DNA from: Streptomyces paludis
Lineage (GTDB): Bacteria; Actinomycetota; Actinomycetes; Streptomycetales; Streptomycetaceae
Direction: 5' to 3'
Assembly: GCF_003344965.1 (NCBI RefSeq)
Contig: NZ_CP031194.1
Coordinates: forward strand, 744,001 to 808,000
DNA: 64,000 bases
Below the pieces are notes generated by a model. That model had not been told where the DNA came from, did not search any database, and saw nothing but the letters and a program-made list of their open reading frames with translations. Below are positions 24,602-33,665 of the stretch, in pieces. Numbering within the stretch: the stretch's first letter is position 1; each line of letters begins with the position of its first letter. The position numbers and the translations under genes were made by a program.

Positions 24602-25884
24602 GTCAGATTCCCGTCGACGACCGTGGCGCGGCCCCGCAGGAAGGTGTGGGTGACACGTCCCGGCAGCTCACGGCCCTCGTAGGGGGTGTTGCGGCTGCGG
24701 GAGGCGAAGCCCGTGGGGTCCACGGCTCCACGGTATGCCGGATCAACCAGGGTCAGGTTGGCGGGCTCGCCTGCCGAGACGGGACGGCCGTGGCCTTCGA
24801 GCCGGCCGATGCGCGCCGGGCGGACCGACATACGGTCGGCGACACCGGCCCAGTCCAGCAGCCCGGTCTCGACCATCGTCTGCTGGACCACCGACAAGGC
24901 GGTCTCCAGGCCCACCATGCCCATGGCGGCGGCGGCCCACTCGCAGTCCTTGTCCTCGTGCGGGTGCGGGGCGTGGTCGGTGGCGACGCAGTCGATGGTG
25001 CCGTCGGCGAGGGCCGCGCGCAGGGCGAGCACATCGGCCTCGGTGCGCAGCGGCGGGTTCACCTTGTAGACGGGGTTGTACGTCCGGACGAGTTCGTCGG
25101 TGAGCAGCAGGTGGTGCGGGGTGACCTCGGCGGTGACGTTCCAGCCCTTGGACTTCGCCCAGCGCACCAGCTCGACGGAGCCGGCGGTGGAGAGATGGCA
25201 GATGTGGACGCGGGAGCCGACGTGGGCGGCGAGCAGGACATCGCGGGCGATGATCGACTCCTCGGCCACGGCGGGCCAGCCGCCGAGCCCCAGTTCGGCG
25301 GAGACGACGCCCTCGTTCATCTGCGCGCCCTCGGTGAGCCGGGGCTCCTGGGCGTGCTGGGCGATGACCCCGTCGAACGCCTTCACGTACTCCAGCGCCC
25401 TGCGCATGATCACCGCGTCGTCGACGCACTTGCCGTCGTCGGAGAAGACGCGCACATTGGCGGCGGAGTCGTGCATGGCGCCCAGCTCGGCGAGGTGCTT
25501 GCCCTCCAGACCGACGGTGACGGCGCCGACCGGCTGTACGTCGCAGTAGCCGGACTCCCGGCCGAGCCGCCAGACCTGCTCGACGACGCCGGCGGTGTCG
25601 GCCACGGGGAAGGTGTTGGCCATGGCGTGCACGGCGGTGAAGCCGCCCACCGCGGCGGCCTTCGTGCCGGTCAGCACGGTCTCGGAGTCCTCGCGGCCCG
25701 GCTCGCGCAGATGGGTGTGGAGGTCGACCAGACCGGGCAGCAGGACCAGCCCGGCCGCCTCGACGACGGTGGCGTCACCGGCGTCGAGTCCGGTGCCGAC
25801 GGCCGCGACGGTCTCGCCGTCGATCAGTACGTCCTGTACCTCGCCGCCGAGGATCCGCGCGCCCCTGACAAGAGTCTTGCTCAT
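24598..25884 (-). CDS. pyrC: Dihydroorotase (type I)
   Basis: This 428-residue zinc amidohydrolase cyclises carbamoyl aspartate to dihydroorotate. The metal-binding [10 protein letters not shown] opens the barrel at about residue 60. Further metal and substrate residues are in [21 protein letters not shown] and the catalytic Asp in [14 protein letters not shown]. The ATG at 25882-25884 lies two bases after the pyrB stop. The 3' end overlaps the membrane-protein gene by four bases. Confidence 0.96.
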   Translation of the reverse strand: MSKTLVRGARILGGEVQDVLIDGETVAAVGTGLDAGDATVVEAAGLVLLPGLVDLHTHLREPGREDSETVLTGTKAAAVGGFTAVHAMANTFPVADTAGVVEQVWRLGRESGYCDVQPVGAVTVGLEGKHLAELGAMHDSAANVRVFSDDGKCVDDAVIMRRALEYVKAFDGVIAQHAQEPRLTEGAQMNEGVVSAELGLGGWPAVAEESIIARDVLLAAHVGSRVHICHLSTAGSVELVRWAKSKGWNVTAEVTPHHLLLTDELVRTYNPVYKVNPPLRTEADVLALRAALADGTIDCVATDHAPHPHEDKDCEWAAAAMGMVGLETALSVVQQTMVETGLLDWAGVADRMSVRPARIGRLEGHGRPVSAGEPANLTLVDPAYRGAVDPTGFASRSRNTPYEGRELPGRVTHTFLRGRATVVDGNLT

Positions 25885-25886
25885 GA

Positions 25887-26960
25887 TTACTTGGTCTCCT
25901 CGGTGCGGGCCTCGACGGTGCGGGCCTCGGCGCGGGCTTCGGTACGGATGTCGGTACGGGGTTCGGTGCGGGACGCGGTGACGGCGGGCTCGTTGCCGCC
26001 GAGCAGCAGATAGAGCACGGCCATCCGGATCGAGACGCCGTTGGCGACCTGCTCGACGGCGGTGCAGCGGTCGGAGTCGGCGACCTCGGCGGTGATCTCC
26101 ATGCCGCGGTTCATCGGCCCGGGGTGCATGACGACGGAGTGTCCGGGCATCCGGCCCATCCGGTCGCCGTTCAGCCCGTAGCGGCGCGCGTACTCGCGCT
26201 CGGTCGGGAAGAACGCCGCGTTCATCCGCTCGCGCTGGACGCGCAGCATCATCACGGCGTCGGACGTGGGCAGCACCCGGTCCAGGTCGTACGAGACCTC
26301 GCAGGGCCAGTGCTCGACGCCGATCGGTACGAGGGTGGGCGGGGCGACCAGCGTGACATGGGCGCCCAGGGTGTGCAGCAGCAGCACGTTCGAGCGGGCG
26401 ACCCGGCTGTGCAGCACATCGCCGACGACGGTGACCCGGCGCCCTTCGAGGTCGTGCCCGATGCCCGCGTCGGCGCCGACCAGCCGGCGGCGCAGCGTGA
26501 AGGCGTCCAGCAGCGCCTGGGTGGGGTGCTCGTGGGTGCCGTCGCCCGCGTTGACGACCGCGCCGTCGATCCACCCGGAGGTGGCGAGCCGGTAGGGGGC
26601 GCCCGAGGCGGGGTGCCGGATGACGACGGCGTCGGCGCCCATCGCCTCCAGGGTGAGGGCGGTGTCCTTGAGGGACTCGCCCTTGGAGACGGACGAGCCC
26701 TTGGCCGAGAAGTTGATCACATCGGCGGAGAGCCGCTTGGCGGCGGCCTCGAAGGAGATCCGGGTGCGGGTCGAGTCCTCGAAGAAGAGGTTGACGACGG
26801 TCCGGCCGCGCAGGGTCGGCAGCTTTTTGATGGGCCGGTCGGCGACCCGGGCCATCTCCTCGGCGGTGTCGAGGATCGAAACGGCCTCGTCGCGGCTGAG
26901 GTCGCCGGCGGAGATGAGATGGCCGGGCGTGCGGGGGCTTGCCCCGGGGAGACGCAGCAT
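25887..26960 (-). CDS. pyrB: Aspartate carbamoyltransferase catalytic subunit
   Basis: The 357-residue protein condenses carbamoyl phosphate with aspartate. The carbamoyl-phosphate site [13 protein letters not shown] and the [14 protein letters not shown] motif are intact, as are the aspartate-loop residues near MLRVQRERM and the HPGPMNRG end motif. It is longer than usual because of a 30-residue tail of Arg/Thr/Glu repeats ([19 protein letters not shown]), encoded by imperfect tandem repeats at about 25900-25975. No pyrI-like regulatory subunit gene is nearby. It lies 140 bases downstream of pyrR. Confidence 0.95.
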   Translation of the reverse strand: MLRLPGASPRTPGHLISAGDLSRDEAVSILDTAEEMARVADRPIKKLPTLRGRTVVNLFFEDSTRTRISFEAAAKRLSADVINFSAKGSSVSKGESLKDTALTLEAMGADAVVIRHPASGAPYRLATSGWIDGAVVNAGDGTHEHPTQALLDAFTLRRRLVGADAGIGHDLEGRRVTVVGDVLHSRVARSNVLLLHTLGAHVTLVAPPTLVPIGVEHWPCEVSYDLDRVLPTSDAVMMLRVQRERMNAAFFPTEREYARRYGLNGDRMGRMPGHSVVMHPGPMNRGMEITAEVADSDRCTAVEQVANGVSIRMAVLYLLLGGNEPAVTASRTEPRTDIRTEARAEARTVEARTEETK

Positions 26961-27039
26961 CGGGAGAGTGCTCCGGTTGTCTGGGGTGTACGGGCGTACG
27001 GGTGCGCCGAGGGCGCCTGCGTACCGGGGGCGCGCGGGG

Positions 27040-27070
27040 ACGTCCGTACTCCGTACGGACCTACGGACGT
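27040..27070 (-). other. Mutually exclusive hairpins between pyrR and pyrB
   Basis: Two perfect stems compete here: 27042-27049 with 27053-27060 (eight bases) and 27040-27048 with 27062-27070 (nine bases). They share the same left arm, so only one can form. This may influence pyrB expression or may simply be repetitive GC-rich spacer. Confidence 0.35.
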
Positions 27071-27100
27071 CGACGCGCGCCGGTGACGGTCGGGCGCCCG

Positions 27101-27728
<628 letters not shown>

Positions 27729-27850
27729 CGTCGGAATTACGCCACCCAGGCTAGCAGCACGTCCGCGCGCCATCCGGCCCCACCCCCGCCCAAAACGCGG
27801 TACGGAGGGCGGCGCGGACCCGGTGCGGACCTTGTCACGCCTCCTTCGGC

Positions 27851-27880
27851 TTGACGCATCCAAGTAACGCTGCGTAACCT
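27851..27880 (+). promoter_or_regulatory. Probable bldD promoter
   Basis: TTGACG (27851-27856) is a good -35 for the major sigma factor; an 18-base spacer leads to a weak -10, TAACCT (27875-27880). Both proposed BldD operators overlap or touch the -10, as expected for an autorepressed promoter. Confidence 0.55.
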
Positions 27881-27893
27881 CACAGTGAGTTAC
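27864..27893 (+). promoter_or_regulatory. bldD: BldD operator-like palindromes over the bldD promoter
   Basis: GTAACGCTGCGTAAC (27864-27878) fits the published BldD consensus TnACnC(A/T)GnGTnA at every defined position. It is followed by a second palindrome, GTAACCTCACAGTGAGTTAC (27874-27893), with TCAC and GTTA half-sites and a perfect CTCACAGTGAG core. The pair covers the -10 region and start of the transcript. BldD is known to repress its own gene in S. coelicolor. Confidence 0.75.
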
Positions 27894-27940
27894 CAACCAC
27901 GCGGCGGAGCCGCACAATGTTCCAGCGTCCGGGGAGCTAC

Positions 27941-28441
27941 ATGTCCAGCGAATACGCAAAGCAGCTCGGGGCCAAACTCCGCGCCATCCGCACCCAGCAG
28001 GGCCTCTCGCTCCATGGCGTGGAGGAGAAGTCCCAGGGCCGCTGGAAGGCAGTGGTGGTCGGTTCGTACGAGCGCGGCGACCGTGCGGTCACGGTGCAGC
28101 GCCTCGCCGAGCTGGCGGATTTCTACGGGGTCCCGGTGCAGGAGCTGCTTCCCGGCACCACCCCCGGGGGAGCCGCCGAGCCGCCGCCGAAGCTCGTTCT
28201 TGATCTGGAGCGGCTGGCCCACGTCCCGCAGGAGAAGGCGGGACCCCTCCAGCGCTACGCGGCCACGATCCAGAGCCAGCGCGGGGATTACAACGGCAAG
28301 GTCCTGTCGATCCGCCAGGACGACCTGCGCACGCTTGCCGTGATCTACGACCAGTCGCCGTCGGTCCTGACCGAGCAGCTCATCAGCTGGGGTGTCCTAG
28401 ACGCGGACGCGCGGCGCGCGGTCGCCCACGACGAGGGCTGA
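27941..28441 (+). CDS. bldD: Developmental master repressor BldD
   Basis: The 166-residue protein is the Streptomyces regulator that holds back sporulation genes during vegetative growth. An XRE-type HTH DNA-binding domain occupies residues about 8-70. The C-terminal domain carries the cyclic di-GMP signature RGD-X8-RQDD (R114-G115-D116 and R125-Q126-D127-D128), which binds a c-di-GMP tetramer and dimerises the repressor. The start is the ATG at 27941 ([13 protein letters not shown]) with GGGGAG four bases upstream; an earlier in-frame ATG lacks a site. It is divergent from the pyr operon and convergent with nusB. Confidence 0.98.
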   Translation: MSSEYAKQLGAKLRAIRTQQGLSLHGVEEKSQGRWKAVVVGSYERGDRAVTVQRLAELADFYGVPVQELLPGTTPGGAAEPPPKLVLDLERLAHVPQEKAGPLQRYAATIQSQRGDYNGKVLSIRQDDLRTLAVIYDQSPSVLTEQLISWGVLDADARRAVAHDEG

Positions 28442-28460
28442 CCGGGCAGAAACGTCACCT

Positions 28461-28499
28461 CCGGAGGGTGGATCCGTCTCGTACGGATCCACCCTCCGG
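28461..28499 (+). terminator. bldD terminator hairpin
   Basis: A 17-base perfect stem (28461-28477 with 28483-28499) and a CTCGT loop lie 20 bases after the bldD stop. Confidence 0.85.
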
Positions 28500-28542
28500 T
28501 GCGTGGAGATCCGGCGCGTGGAGAAGAGACGCGAACGGGCGG

Positions 28543-28568
28543 CGGGCCCCCGCCGTGGCGGGGGCCCG
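28543..28568 (-). terminator. nusB/efp operon terminator hairpin
   Basis: A GC-only stem of 11-12 bases (28543-28554 with 28557-28568) lies just after the nusB stop on the minus strand, facing the bldD terminator. Confidence 0.7.
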
Positions 28569-28576
28569 TCAGGCTC

Positions 28577-29005
28577 TCAGGCGCGGCGGAGATTCTGCTT
28601 GAGGCCCTTGAAGCGGCCGAGCAGGCCGTTGACGAACGCCGGGGAGTCGTCGTTGCAGAACTCCTTGGCGAGCTGGACGGCCTCGTCGATCGCCACCGCG
28701 TCCGGGGTCTCGTCCTCCCAGATCAGCTCGTACGCGCCGAGCCGCACGATGTTCCGGTCCGCGACCGGCATCCGGTCCAGCTCCCAGTCCACCGCGTAGG
28801 TCGAGATCAGTTCGTCGATACGGGCGACATGCTCCGCGTATCCCTCGACCAACTGCATGGTGTACTCGTTGACCGGCGGCTGGCGGTCGTCGCTCCGGGA
28901 GTGCCGTACCCAGTCCGCGAGGACCGTCAGCACGGTTTCCCCGCGCTGGTCCGCCTCGAAGAGGATCTGGAAGGCGCGCTTTCGGGCCTTGCTCCGGGCA
29001 GCCAC
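28577..29005 (-). CDS. nusB: Transcription antitermination factor NusB
   Basis: The 142-residue all-helical RNA-binding protein joins NusE (S10) on boxA for rRNA antitermination. It starts with the basic MAARSKARKRAFQILFEADQ and has the family core LISTYAVDWELDRMPVADRNIVRLGAYEL and PAFVNGLLGRF near the end. The GTG at 29003-29005 lies two bases downstream of the efp stop, so the two are co-translated. Length is normal. Confidence 0.95.
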   Translation of the reverse strand: MAARSKARKRAFQILFEADQRGETVLTVLADWVRHSRSDDRQPPVNEYTMQLVEGYAEHVARIDELISTYAVDWELDRMPVADRNIVRLGAYELIWEDETPDAVAIDEAVQLAKEFCNDDSPAFVNGLLGRFKGLKQNLRRA

Positions 29006-29007
29006 GG

Positions 29008-29574
29008 TTAGCTGTTCACCCGGCCGAGGTAATCGCCCGTACGAGTGTCGACCTTGATCTTCTCACCGGTGGTGATGAAGAGCGGAACACCGATCTCGTA
29101 GCCGGTCTCCAGCGTGGCGGGCTTGGTGCCGCCGGTCGAGCGGTCGCCCTGGACGCCCGGGTCGGTGTGCTGGATCGTCAGCTCGACGGCGGCGGGCAGC
29201 TCGACGTAGAGCACCTCGCCCTCGTGCGTGGCGACGCTGGCCTTGAAGCCCTCGATCAGGTAGTTCGCCGAGTCGCCGACCGCCTTGCGGTCGACCATCA
29301 GCTGGTCGTACGTCTCCATGTCCATGAAGACGAAGTAGTCGCCGTCCATGTAGGAGAACTGCATGTCGCGGCGGTCGACGGTGGCCGTCTCGACCTTCAC
29401 GCCGGCGTTGAAGGTCTTGTCGACGACCTTGCCGGAGAGCACGTTCTTCAGCTTGGTGCGCACGAAGGCCGGGCCCTTGCCGGGCTTGACGTGCTGAAAC
29501 TCGACGACGGACCAGAGCTGGCCCCCGTCGAGCTTGAGCACCAGGCCGTTCTTGAGGTCGTTCGTGGAAGCCAC
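29008..29574 (-). CDS. efp: Translation elongation factor P
   Basis: This 188-residue factor rescues ribosomes stalled on polyproline. It has the three beta-barrel domains; the domain I loop is [10 protein letters not shown] with the tip Lys at residue 33. The PGKGP loop is the actinobacterial type, reported in Corynebacterium to work without post-translational modification, and no epmA or epmB gene is nearby. The C-terminal signature is [18 protein letters not shown]. The GTG at 29572-29574 is the start. nusB follows at two bases. Confidence 0.96.
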   Translation of the reverse strand: MASTNDLKNGLVLKLDGGQLWSVVEFQHVKPGKGPAFVRTKLKNVLSGKVVDKTFNAGVKVETATVDRRDMQFSYMDGDYFVFMDMETYDQLMVDRKAVGDSANYLIEGFKASVATHEGEVLYVELPAAVELTIQHTDPGVQGDRSTGGTKPATLETGYEIGVPLFITTGEKIKVDTRTGDYLGRVNS

Positions 29575-29646
29575 GGTTGCGGAATCTCCTGGACTGGTGG
29601 ACGACCGAGGGCCCGCGCGGACGCTGCCTTGGTGCCGGGAGGGGCA

Positions 29647-30756
29647 CTAGAGCGCGAGCAGTTCCTTGGTCGTGATGGTGAGTAGCTCGGGTCCGCCGTC
29701 CGCCTCGGGGCGGACGACGAGCGTGTCATCGATCCGGACACCGCCCCGGCCCGGGAGGTGGACCCCCGGTCCGACGGTGACCGGCACACAAGCCTCTAGT
29801 TTACCCATGGCGGTGGGGGCGAGCTGCGGGTCCTCGTCGATTTCCAGTCCGACCCCGTGCCCCGTCCGGGGCGCGAGCCCGTCCCCGTACCCGGCCGACA
29901 CCAGCGGCTGCCGGGTCGCGCGGTCCACCGCGCGGCAGGGTACGCCGGGCAACAGCCCCTCCCGACCTGCGCGTTGTGCCGCGAAGACCAGTTCGTACAG
30001 ATCGATCTGCCAGTCGGCGGGCGAGGTCCCGATGACGAACGTACGGCCGATGAGGCAGCGGTATCCCCGGTATTCGGCGCCGAGGCCGACAAAGAGGAAA
30101 TCGCCCTCCTCGACCCGTCGGTCCGAGGGCCGGTGGGCCACCCGCCCGGCGTGCGGGCCGGTGGCGACGGTGGTCGGGAAGGCCGGGCCGTCGGCGCCGT
30201 GGTCGATGAGCCGCCGCTCCAGCTCCAGCGCGAGATGCCGTTCGGTGCGGCCCACGAGGATCGACTCCAGCAGTTCGCCGAGCGCCTGGTCGGCGATCTC
30301 GGCCGCGATCCGCAGACAGCCGATCTCCTCGTCGTCCTTGACGATCCGCTGCTGCTCGACGGCGCCGGCCAGATCCATCAGCCGCAGTCCGGGCGCGACG
30401 GAGCCGATCGCCCGGTGCCGGGCGACGGTCAGGTGGTGCTCCTCGACGGCGAGCGAGACGGCGGCCGACGGGACGAGCAGCCCGGCGGCGGCCACCGCCG
30501 GATCACCGGTGTCGGTCGGCAGGACGGAGACCCGCACTCCCTCGCCGGCCCGCCCCTCGACGCCGTCCGCGGCGGTACGGGGGCAGAGCAGCGTGTCCGC
30601 GTCCGCGTCCGGCCCGAGCAGCAGCACGGCCCCCGGCGGCGCCACGGCCGCGAGATAGCGGACGTTGGCGGGGCGCGAGACCAGGGCCGCCGCGCTGCCC
30701 CCCGCGGCGTACCGGTCGCGCAGCCGCGCGCGGCGGGCCGCATACACGTCAGACAT
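29647..30756 (-). CDS. M24 peptidase-fold protein with degenerate metal site
   Basis: The 369-residue product has the creatinase N-terminal domain (about 1-130) and the pita-bread M24 domain (about 140-365) of Xaa-Pro aminopeptidase or prolidase. The five metal ligands are largely lost: the first two Asp positions read G224 (FLFVGLGAEY) and L235 (YRCLIGRTF), the third-strand Glu reads G329 (VTVGPGVHLPG) and the last Glu reads D343 (GVRIDDTLV). His300 (RTGHGVGLEI) remains. It is therefore probably not a normal dinuclear metallopeptidase and may be a binding or regulatory protein. It lies 72 bases upstream of efp on the same strand, the usual pepP/pepQ position. Confidence 0.8.
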   Translation of the reverse strand: MSDVYAARRARLRDRYAAGGSAAALVSRPANVRYLAAVAPPGAVLLLGPDADADTLLCPRTAADGVEGRAGEGVRVSVLPTDTGDPAVAAAGLLVPSAAVSLAVEEHHLTVARHRAIGSVAPGLRLMDLAGAVEQQRIVKDDEEIGCLRIAAEIADQALGELLESILVGRTERHLALELERRLIDHGADGPAFPTTVATGPHAGRVAHRPSDRRVEEGDFLFVGLGAEYRGYRCLIGRTFVIGTSPADWQIDLYELVFAAQRAGREGLLPGVPCRAVDRATRQPLVSAGYGDGLAPRTGHGVGLEIDEDPQLAPTAMGKLEACVPVTVGPGVHLPGRGGVRIDDTLVVRPEADGGPELLTITTKELLAL

Positions 30757-30891
30757 GACCCGATCGTATGAGCGCGGCCGTCACCCGGCCGGTTCAGCGC
30801 GTCCGGACGGGGGGCACGGGCCCCCGGCGCCGGTAAGCCCCACCCCGTACGCCCGGCTCCGTACGGCCCGGCTCCCGTACGGCCCGGCCGG

Positions 30892-31812
30892 TCACCAGCT
30901 CGGCGGGCTGGCCAGCGCGCGGGCGAGGACATCGTCCAGGGCCCGGGCCGTGGTCTCCACGTCGTAGGTGGAGTTGTCGATGATCGGCAGCCCCGATCCG
31001 TACCAGCCCGCCATCCGGCCGTGGATACCGGCCACCTCCTCGTCGGCGAGCCGGCGGTTGCCGCTGCGCTCGGCGTTGCGCTCCAGCACGATCTCCAGGC
31101 CGGGGAGCAGGACGACGGGCAGCAGTCCGGGCCCCACATGGCGCTTCCAGCCGCCGAGCCCGACGACCGGGCGGTCGGGGAAGACCGCGTCGTCGAGGAT
31201 GCAGGAGATGCCGTTGGCGAGGAAGTTGCGCGCGGCGAAGCCGCAGGTGCGGCGGGCCAGCCGGTACTGCGCCTCGGAGTGCTCGTTCCACCCGCTCTGC
31301 GGGTCCGCGAAGCCGGCGCAGACCCACTCGCGGACGTCGTCGAGGCTGATGTGGGCCGTGGGTACACGCCGGCTCCGCGCCCAGTGGCGCGCCACGGTGG
31401 TCTTGCCCGCGCCGGCCGGGCCGATCAGCAGGACGGCGAGGGTCGCCGCGCCGGTGCCGCTCCCGGCCTGCGGCGGCCCTGCGGGTACGGGGACGGGCCC
31501 GCCGGGCGGCAGCGCGACATGGCCGGTGACGTCCTGCGGCGGCCCCGGAGGCGGCGGCGCGACGGGCGGCCGGGGCGGGGACCCCGGCGGCGGCGCGTGC
31601 GCGGGAGGCGGCGCGTGCACCGGCGGAGGCGCCTGCCGCGACCCGGGTGTCTGGTACGCGGGACCGGGGGCATGCCCGGGGACCTGGCCGTTGGCCTGCC
31701 CCGGCGCCGGGTGGGGATGGGCCCCGGTGGTCCACCCCGGTGTGTACGGCCCCCACCCGCCGGGTCCGGGACTGTGGGGAGGCGGCAGCGGATCCCCCGC
31801 TGAATGCTGCAT
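30892..31812 (-). CDS. P-loop ATP-binding protein with Pro-rich N-terminal tail
   Basis: The first 120 of 306 residues are Pro/Gly/His/Ala-rich and probably disordered. A kinase-like nucleotide-binding domain follows with Walker A GPAGAGKTT (131-139), a HISLDDVREW segment and ILDDAVFPDRPV. The C-terminal part resembles the polynucleotide-kinase / zeta-toxin / AAA_33 group. The substrate is unknown. It lies between the M24 gene and aroB; the equivalent position in related Streptomyces is also a hypothetical ATP-binding gene. The ATG at 31810-31812 is the likely start. Confidence 0.7.
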   Translation of the reverse strand: MQHSAGDPLPPPHSPGPGGWGPYTPGWTTGAHPHPAPGQANGQVPGHAPGPAYQTPGSRQAPPPVHAPPPAHAPPPGSPPRPPVAPPPPGPPQDVTGHVALPPGGPVPVPAGPPQAGSGTGAATLAVLLIGPAGAGKTTVARHWARSRRVPTAHISLDDVREWVCAGFADPQSGWNEHSEAQYRLARRTCGFAARNFLANGISCILDDAVFPDRPVVGLGGWKRHVGPGLLPVVLLPGLEIVLERNAERSGNRRLADEEVAGIHGRMAGWYGSGLPIIDNSTYDVETTARALDDVLARALASPPSW

Positions 31813-31971
31813 CCGGTGCCACTCCGTCTCGTACGACTGACGCTGGTCGGCGGCCGGGCGGACCTCTCGTCCGAGGGGGCCGGGCCGCGCGCTACCGAAC
31901 GGTACCGCCCCCCGCCGTCACAGTGGCAACGGACCGGCGCCGCCCAAGGTGCCCGCCGCTCCCGGAGCCGG

Positions 31972-33066
31972 TCAGGCGGAGACCTCCCCGTACGCCGCGA
32001 GCAGCACCGCCGGGTCGGGTCCCTCCAGCACGGTGGGCTTGCCCAGACCGTCCAGCACGATGAAGCGCAGCAGGTCGCCCCGGGACTTCTTGTCGACCTT
32101 CATGGTCTCCAGCAGCTTGGGCCACTGGTCGCCCCGGTAGGTCAGCGGCAGCCCGACGGACTCCAGTACGGAGCGGTGCCGGTCGGCGGTCGCGTCGTCC
32201 AGCCGGCCCGCCAGCCGGCCCAGTTCGGCGGCGAAGACCATGCCGACCGAAACGGCCGCGCCGTGCCGCCACTTGTAGCGCTCGTTCTTCTCAATGGCGT
32301 GCGCCAGGGTGTGCCCGTAGTTGAGGAACTCGCGCGCCCCCGACTCCTTCAGGTCGCTGGAGACGACCTCGGCCTTGACCCGGATCGACCGCTCGATCAG
32401 CTCGGCGGTGTGCGGTCCGGTGGGGGTACGGGCGGCCTCGGGGTCCGACTCGACGAGTTCGAGGATGGCCGGGTCGGCGATGAAACCGGCCTTGATGATC
32501 TCGGCCAGACCGCTCACGTAGTCGTGGACGCCGAGCGAGTCCAGCGCGGCGAGGTCGCAGAGCACCCCGGCCGGCGGATGGAAGGCGCCGACCAGGTTCT
32601 TGCCCTCGGCGGTGTTGATGCCGGTCTTGCCGCCGACCGCCGCGTCGACCATGGCGAGCACGGTCGTCGGTACGGCGATCCAGCGCACCCCGCGCAGCCA
32701 GGACGCCGCGACGAACCCGGCGAGATCGGTGGTGGAGCCGCCGCCGACCCCGACGATGACATCGGTACGGGTGAAGCCGGTCTGGCCGAGCGCCTTCCAG
32801 CAGTACGCGGCGACCTCGACGGTCTTCGCCTCCTCGGCGTTCGGCACCTGGATGGCGACGGCCTCGTACCCCTGGTCCGCGAGATCCTGCCGCAGCGCCT
32901 CGCCGGTCCCGGCGAGCGCCTCCGGGTGGAGGACCGCGACCCGTTTGGCGCGGGGGCCGATCAGGGCGGGCAGCTCCGCCAGCAGCTGCCGACCGACGAG
33001 CACCTCGTACGGTTCGTGCCCGGCGCTGCCGCCGACCTGGATCCGGGTGACTGTCTGGTCCGTCAT
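31972..33066 (-). CDS. aroB: 3-dehydroquinate synthase
   Basis: This 364-residue NAD- and zinc-dependent enzyme catalyses the second shikimate-pathway step. The NAD-binding [18 protein letters not shown], the substrate motif [18 protein letters not shown] and the metal-site [21 protein letters not shown] are all intact. The ATG at 33064-33066 overlaps the aroK stop by four bases; upstream in-frame sequence belongs to aroK. Gene order is aroC-aroK-aroB in the direction of transcription. Confidence 0.96.
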   Translation of the reverse strand: MTDQTVTRIQVGGSAGHEPYEVLVGRQLLAELPALIGPRAKRVAVLHPEALAGTGEALRQDLADQGYEAVAIQVPNAEEAKTVEVAAYCWKALGQTGFTRTDVIVGVGGGSTTDLAGFVAASWLRGVRWIAVPTTVLAMVDAAVGGKTGINTAEGKNLVGAFHPPAGVLCDLAALDSLGVHDYVSGLAEIIKAGFIADPAILELVESDPEAARTPTGPHTAELIERSIRVKAEVVSSDLKESGAREFLNYGHTLAHAIEKNERYKWRHGAAVSVGMVFAAELGRLAGRLDDATADRHRSVLESVGLPLTYRGDQWPKLLETMKVDKKSRGDLLRFIVLDGLGKPTVLEGPDPAVLLAAYGEVSA

Positions 33067-33665
33067 GCCTGCTTCTCCTTGCCGGAACTGCCTGAATCGC
33101 CGGAACCGCCGGAACTGCCGGAAATACCGGACTCGGCCGCGTCCTGTGCCGACGACTGCTTCAGTCCCAGCGCTTCGAGGACCGCCTCGGTGACTTCCTC
33201 GGCGGTGAGGTCGTCGGTCGGGACGACGACCCGGGCGACATCGGTGTAGTGGTGGCGGCGCGCCTCCATCAACAGCTTCCACTGCTGGCGGGGGTTGACG
33301 GCCAGCAGCGGGCGCGCGGTGTTCAGCCCGGACCGCTTGATGGCCTCGCCGACCTCCATCGTCAGATAGACGACGGGCAGACCGGCCAGGAGTTCACGGG
33401 TGGTCGCGTCGAGGACCGCGCCGCCGCCGAGCGCCAGCACTCCGTCGTGCCCGGCGAGGGCGGTCCGTACCGCCTCCCGCTCCAGCTCCCGGAAGCGGTC
33501 CTCGCCCTCGTCCACGAAGATGTCGGCGATCGTCCGGCCCTGGGCGGCGACGATATCGGCGTCGCTGTCGCGGAAGCGCGTGCCGAGCCGCTCGGCGAGC
33601 AGCTCGCCGACGGTGGTCTTGCCGACGCCCATCGGCCCGACCAGCACCACAACGGGCGCGCTCAT
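33063..33665 (-). CDS. aroK: Shikimate kinase
   Basis: The 200-residue enzyme phosphorylates shikimate with ATP. Walker A is GPMGVGKTT (residues 10-18), shikimate contacts are in FRDSDADI, and the family motif [13 protein letters not shown] and the GGGAV loop follow. A tail of about 23 residues rich in Gly and Ser ([16 protein letters not shown]) is added at the C-terminus, encoded by imperfect nine-base repeats near 33075-33135. Start and stop both overlap neighbours by four bases (aroC and aroB), indicating tight coupling. Confidence 0.95.
   Translation of the reverse strand: MSAPVVVLVGPMGVGKTTVGELLAERLGTRFRDSDADIVAAQGRTIADIFVDEGEDRFRELEREAVRTALAGHDGVLALGGGAVLDATTRELLAGLPVVYLTMEVGEAIKRSGLNTARPLLAVNPRQQWKLLMEARRHHYTDVARVVVPTDDLTAEEVTEAVLEALGLKQSSAQDAAESGISGSSGGSGDSGSSGKEKQA

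Noticed and set aside
29647-30756. Calling the M24 protein an active Xaa-Pro aminopeptidase
   Set aside because: Four of five metal-ligand positions do not carry the required residues, so activity should not be assumed.
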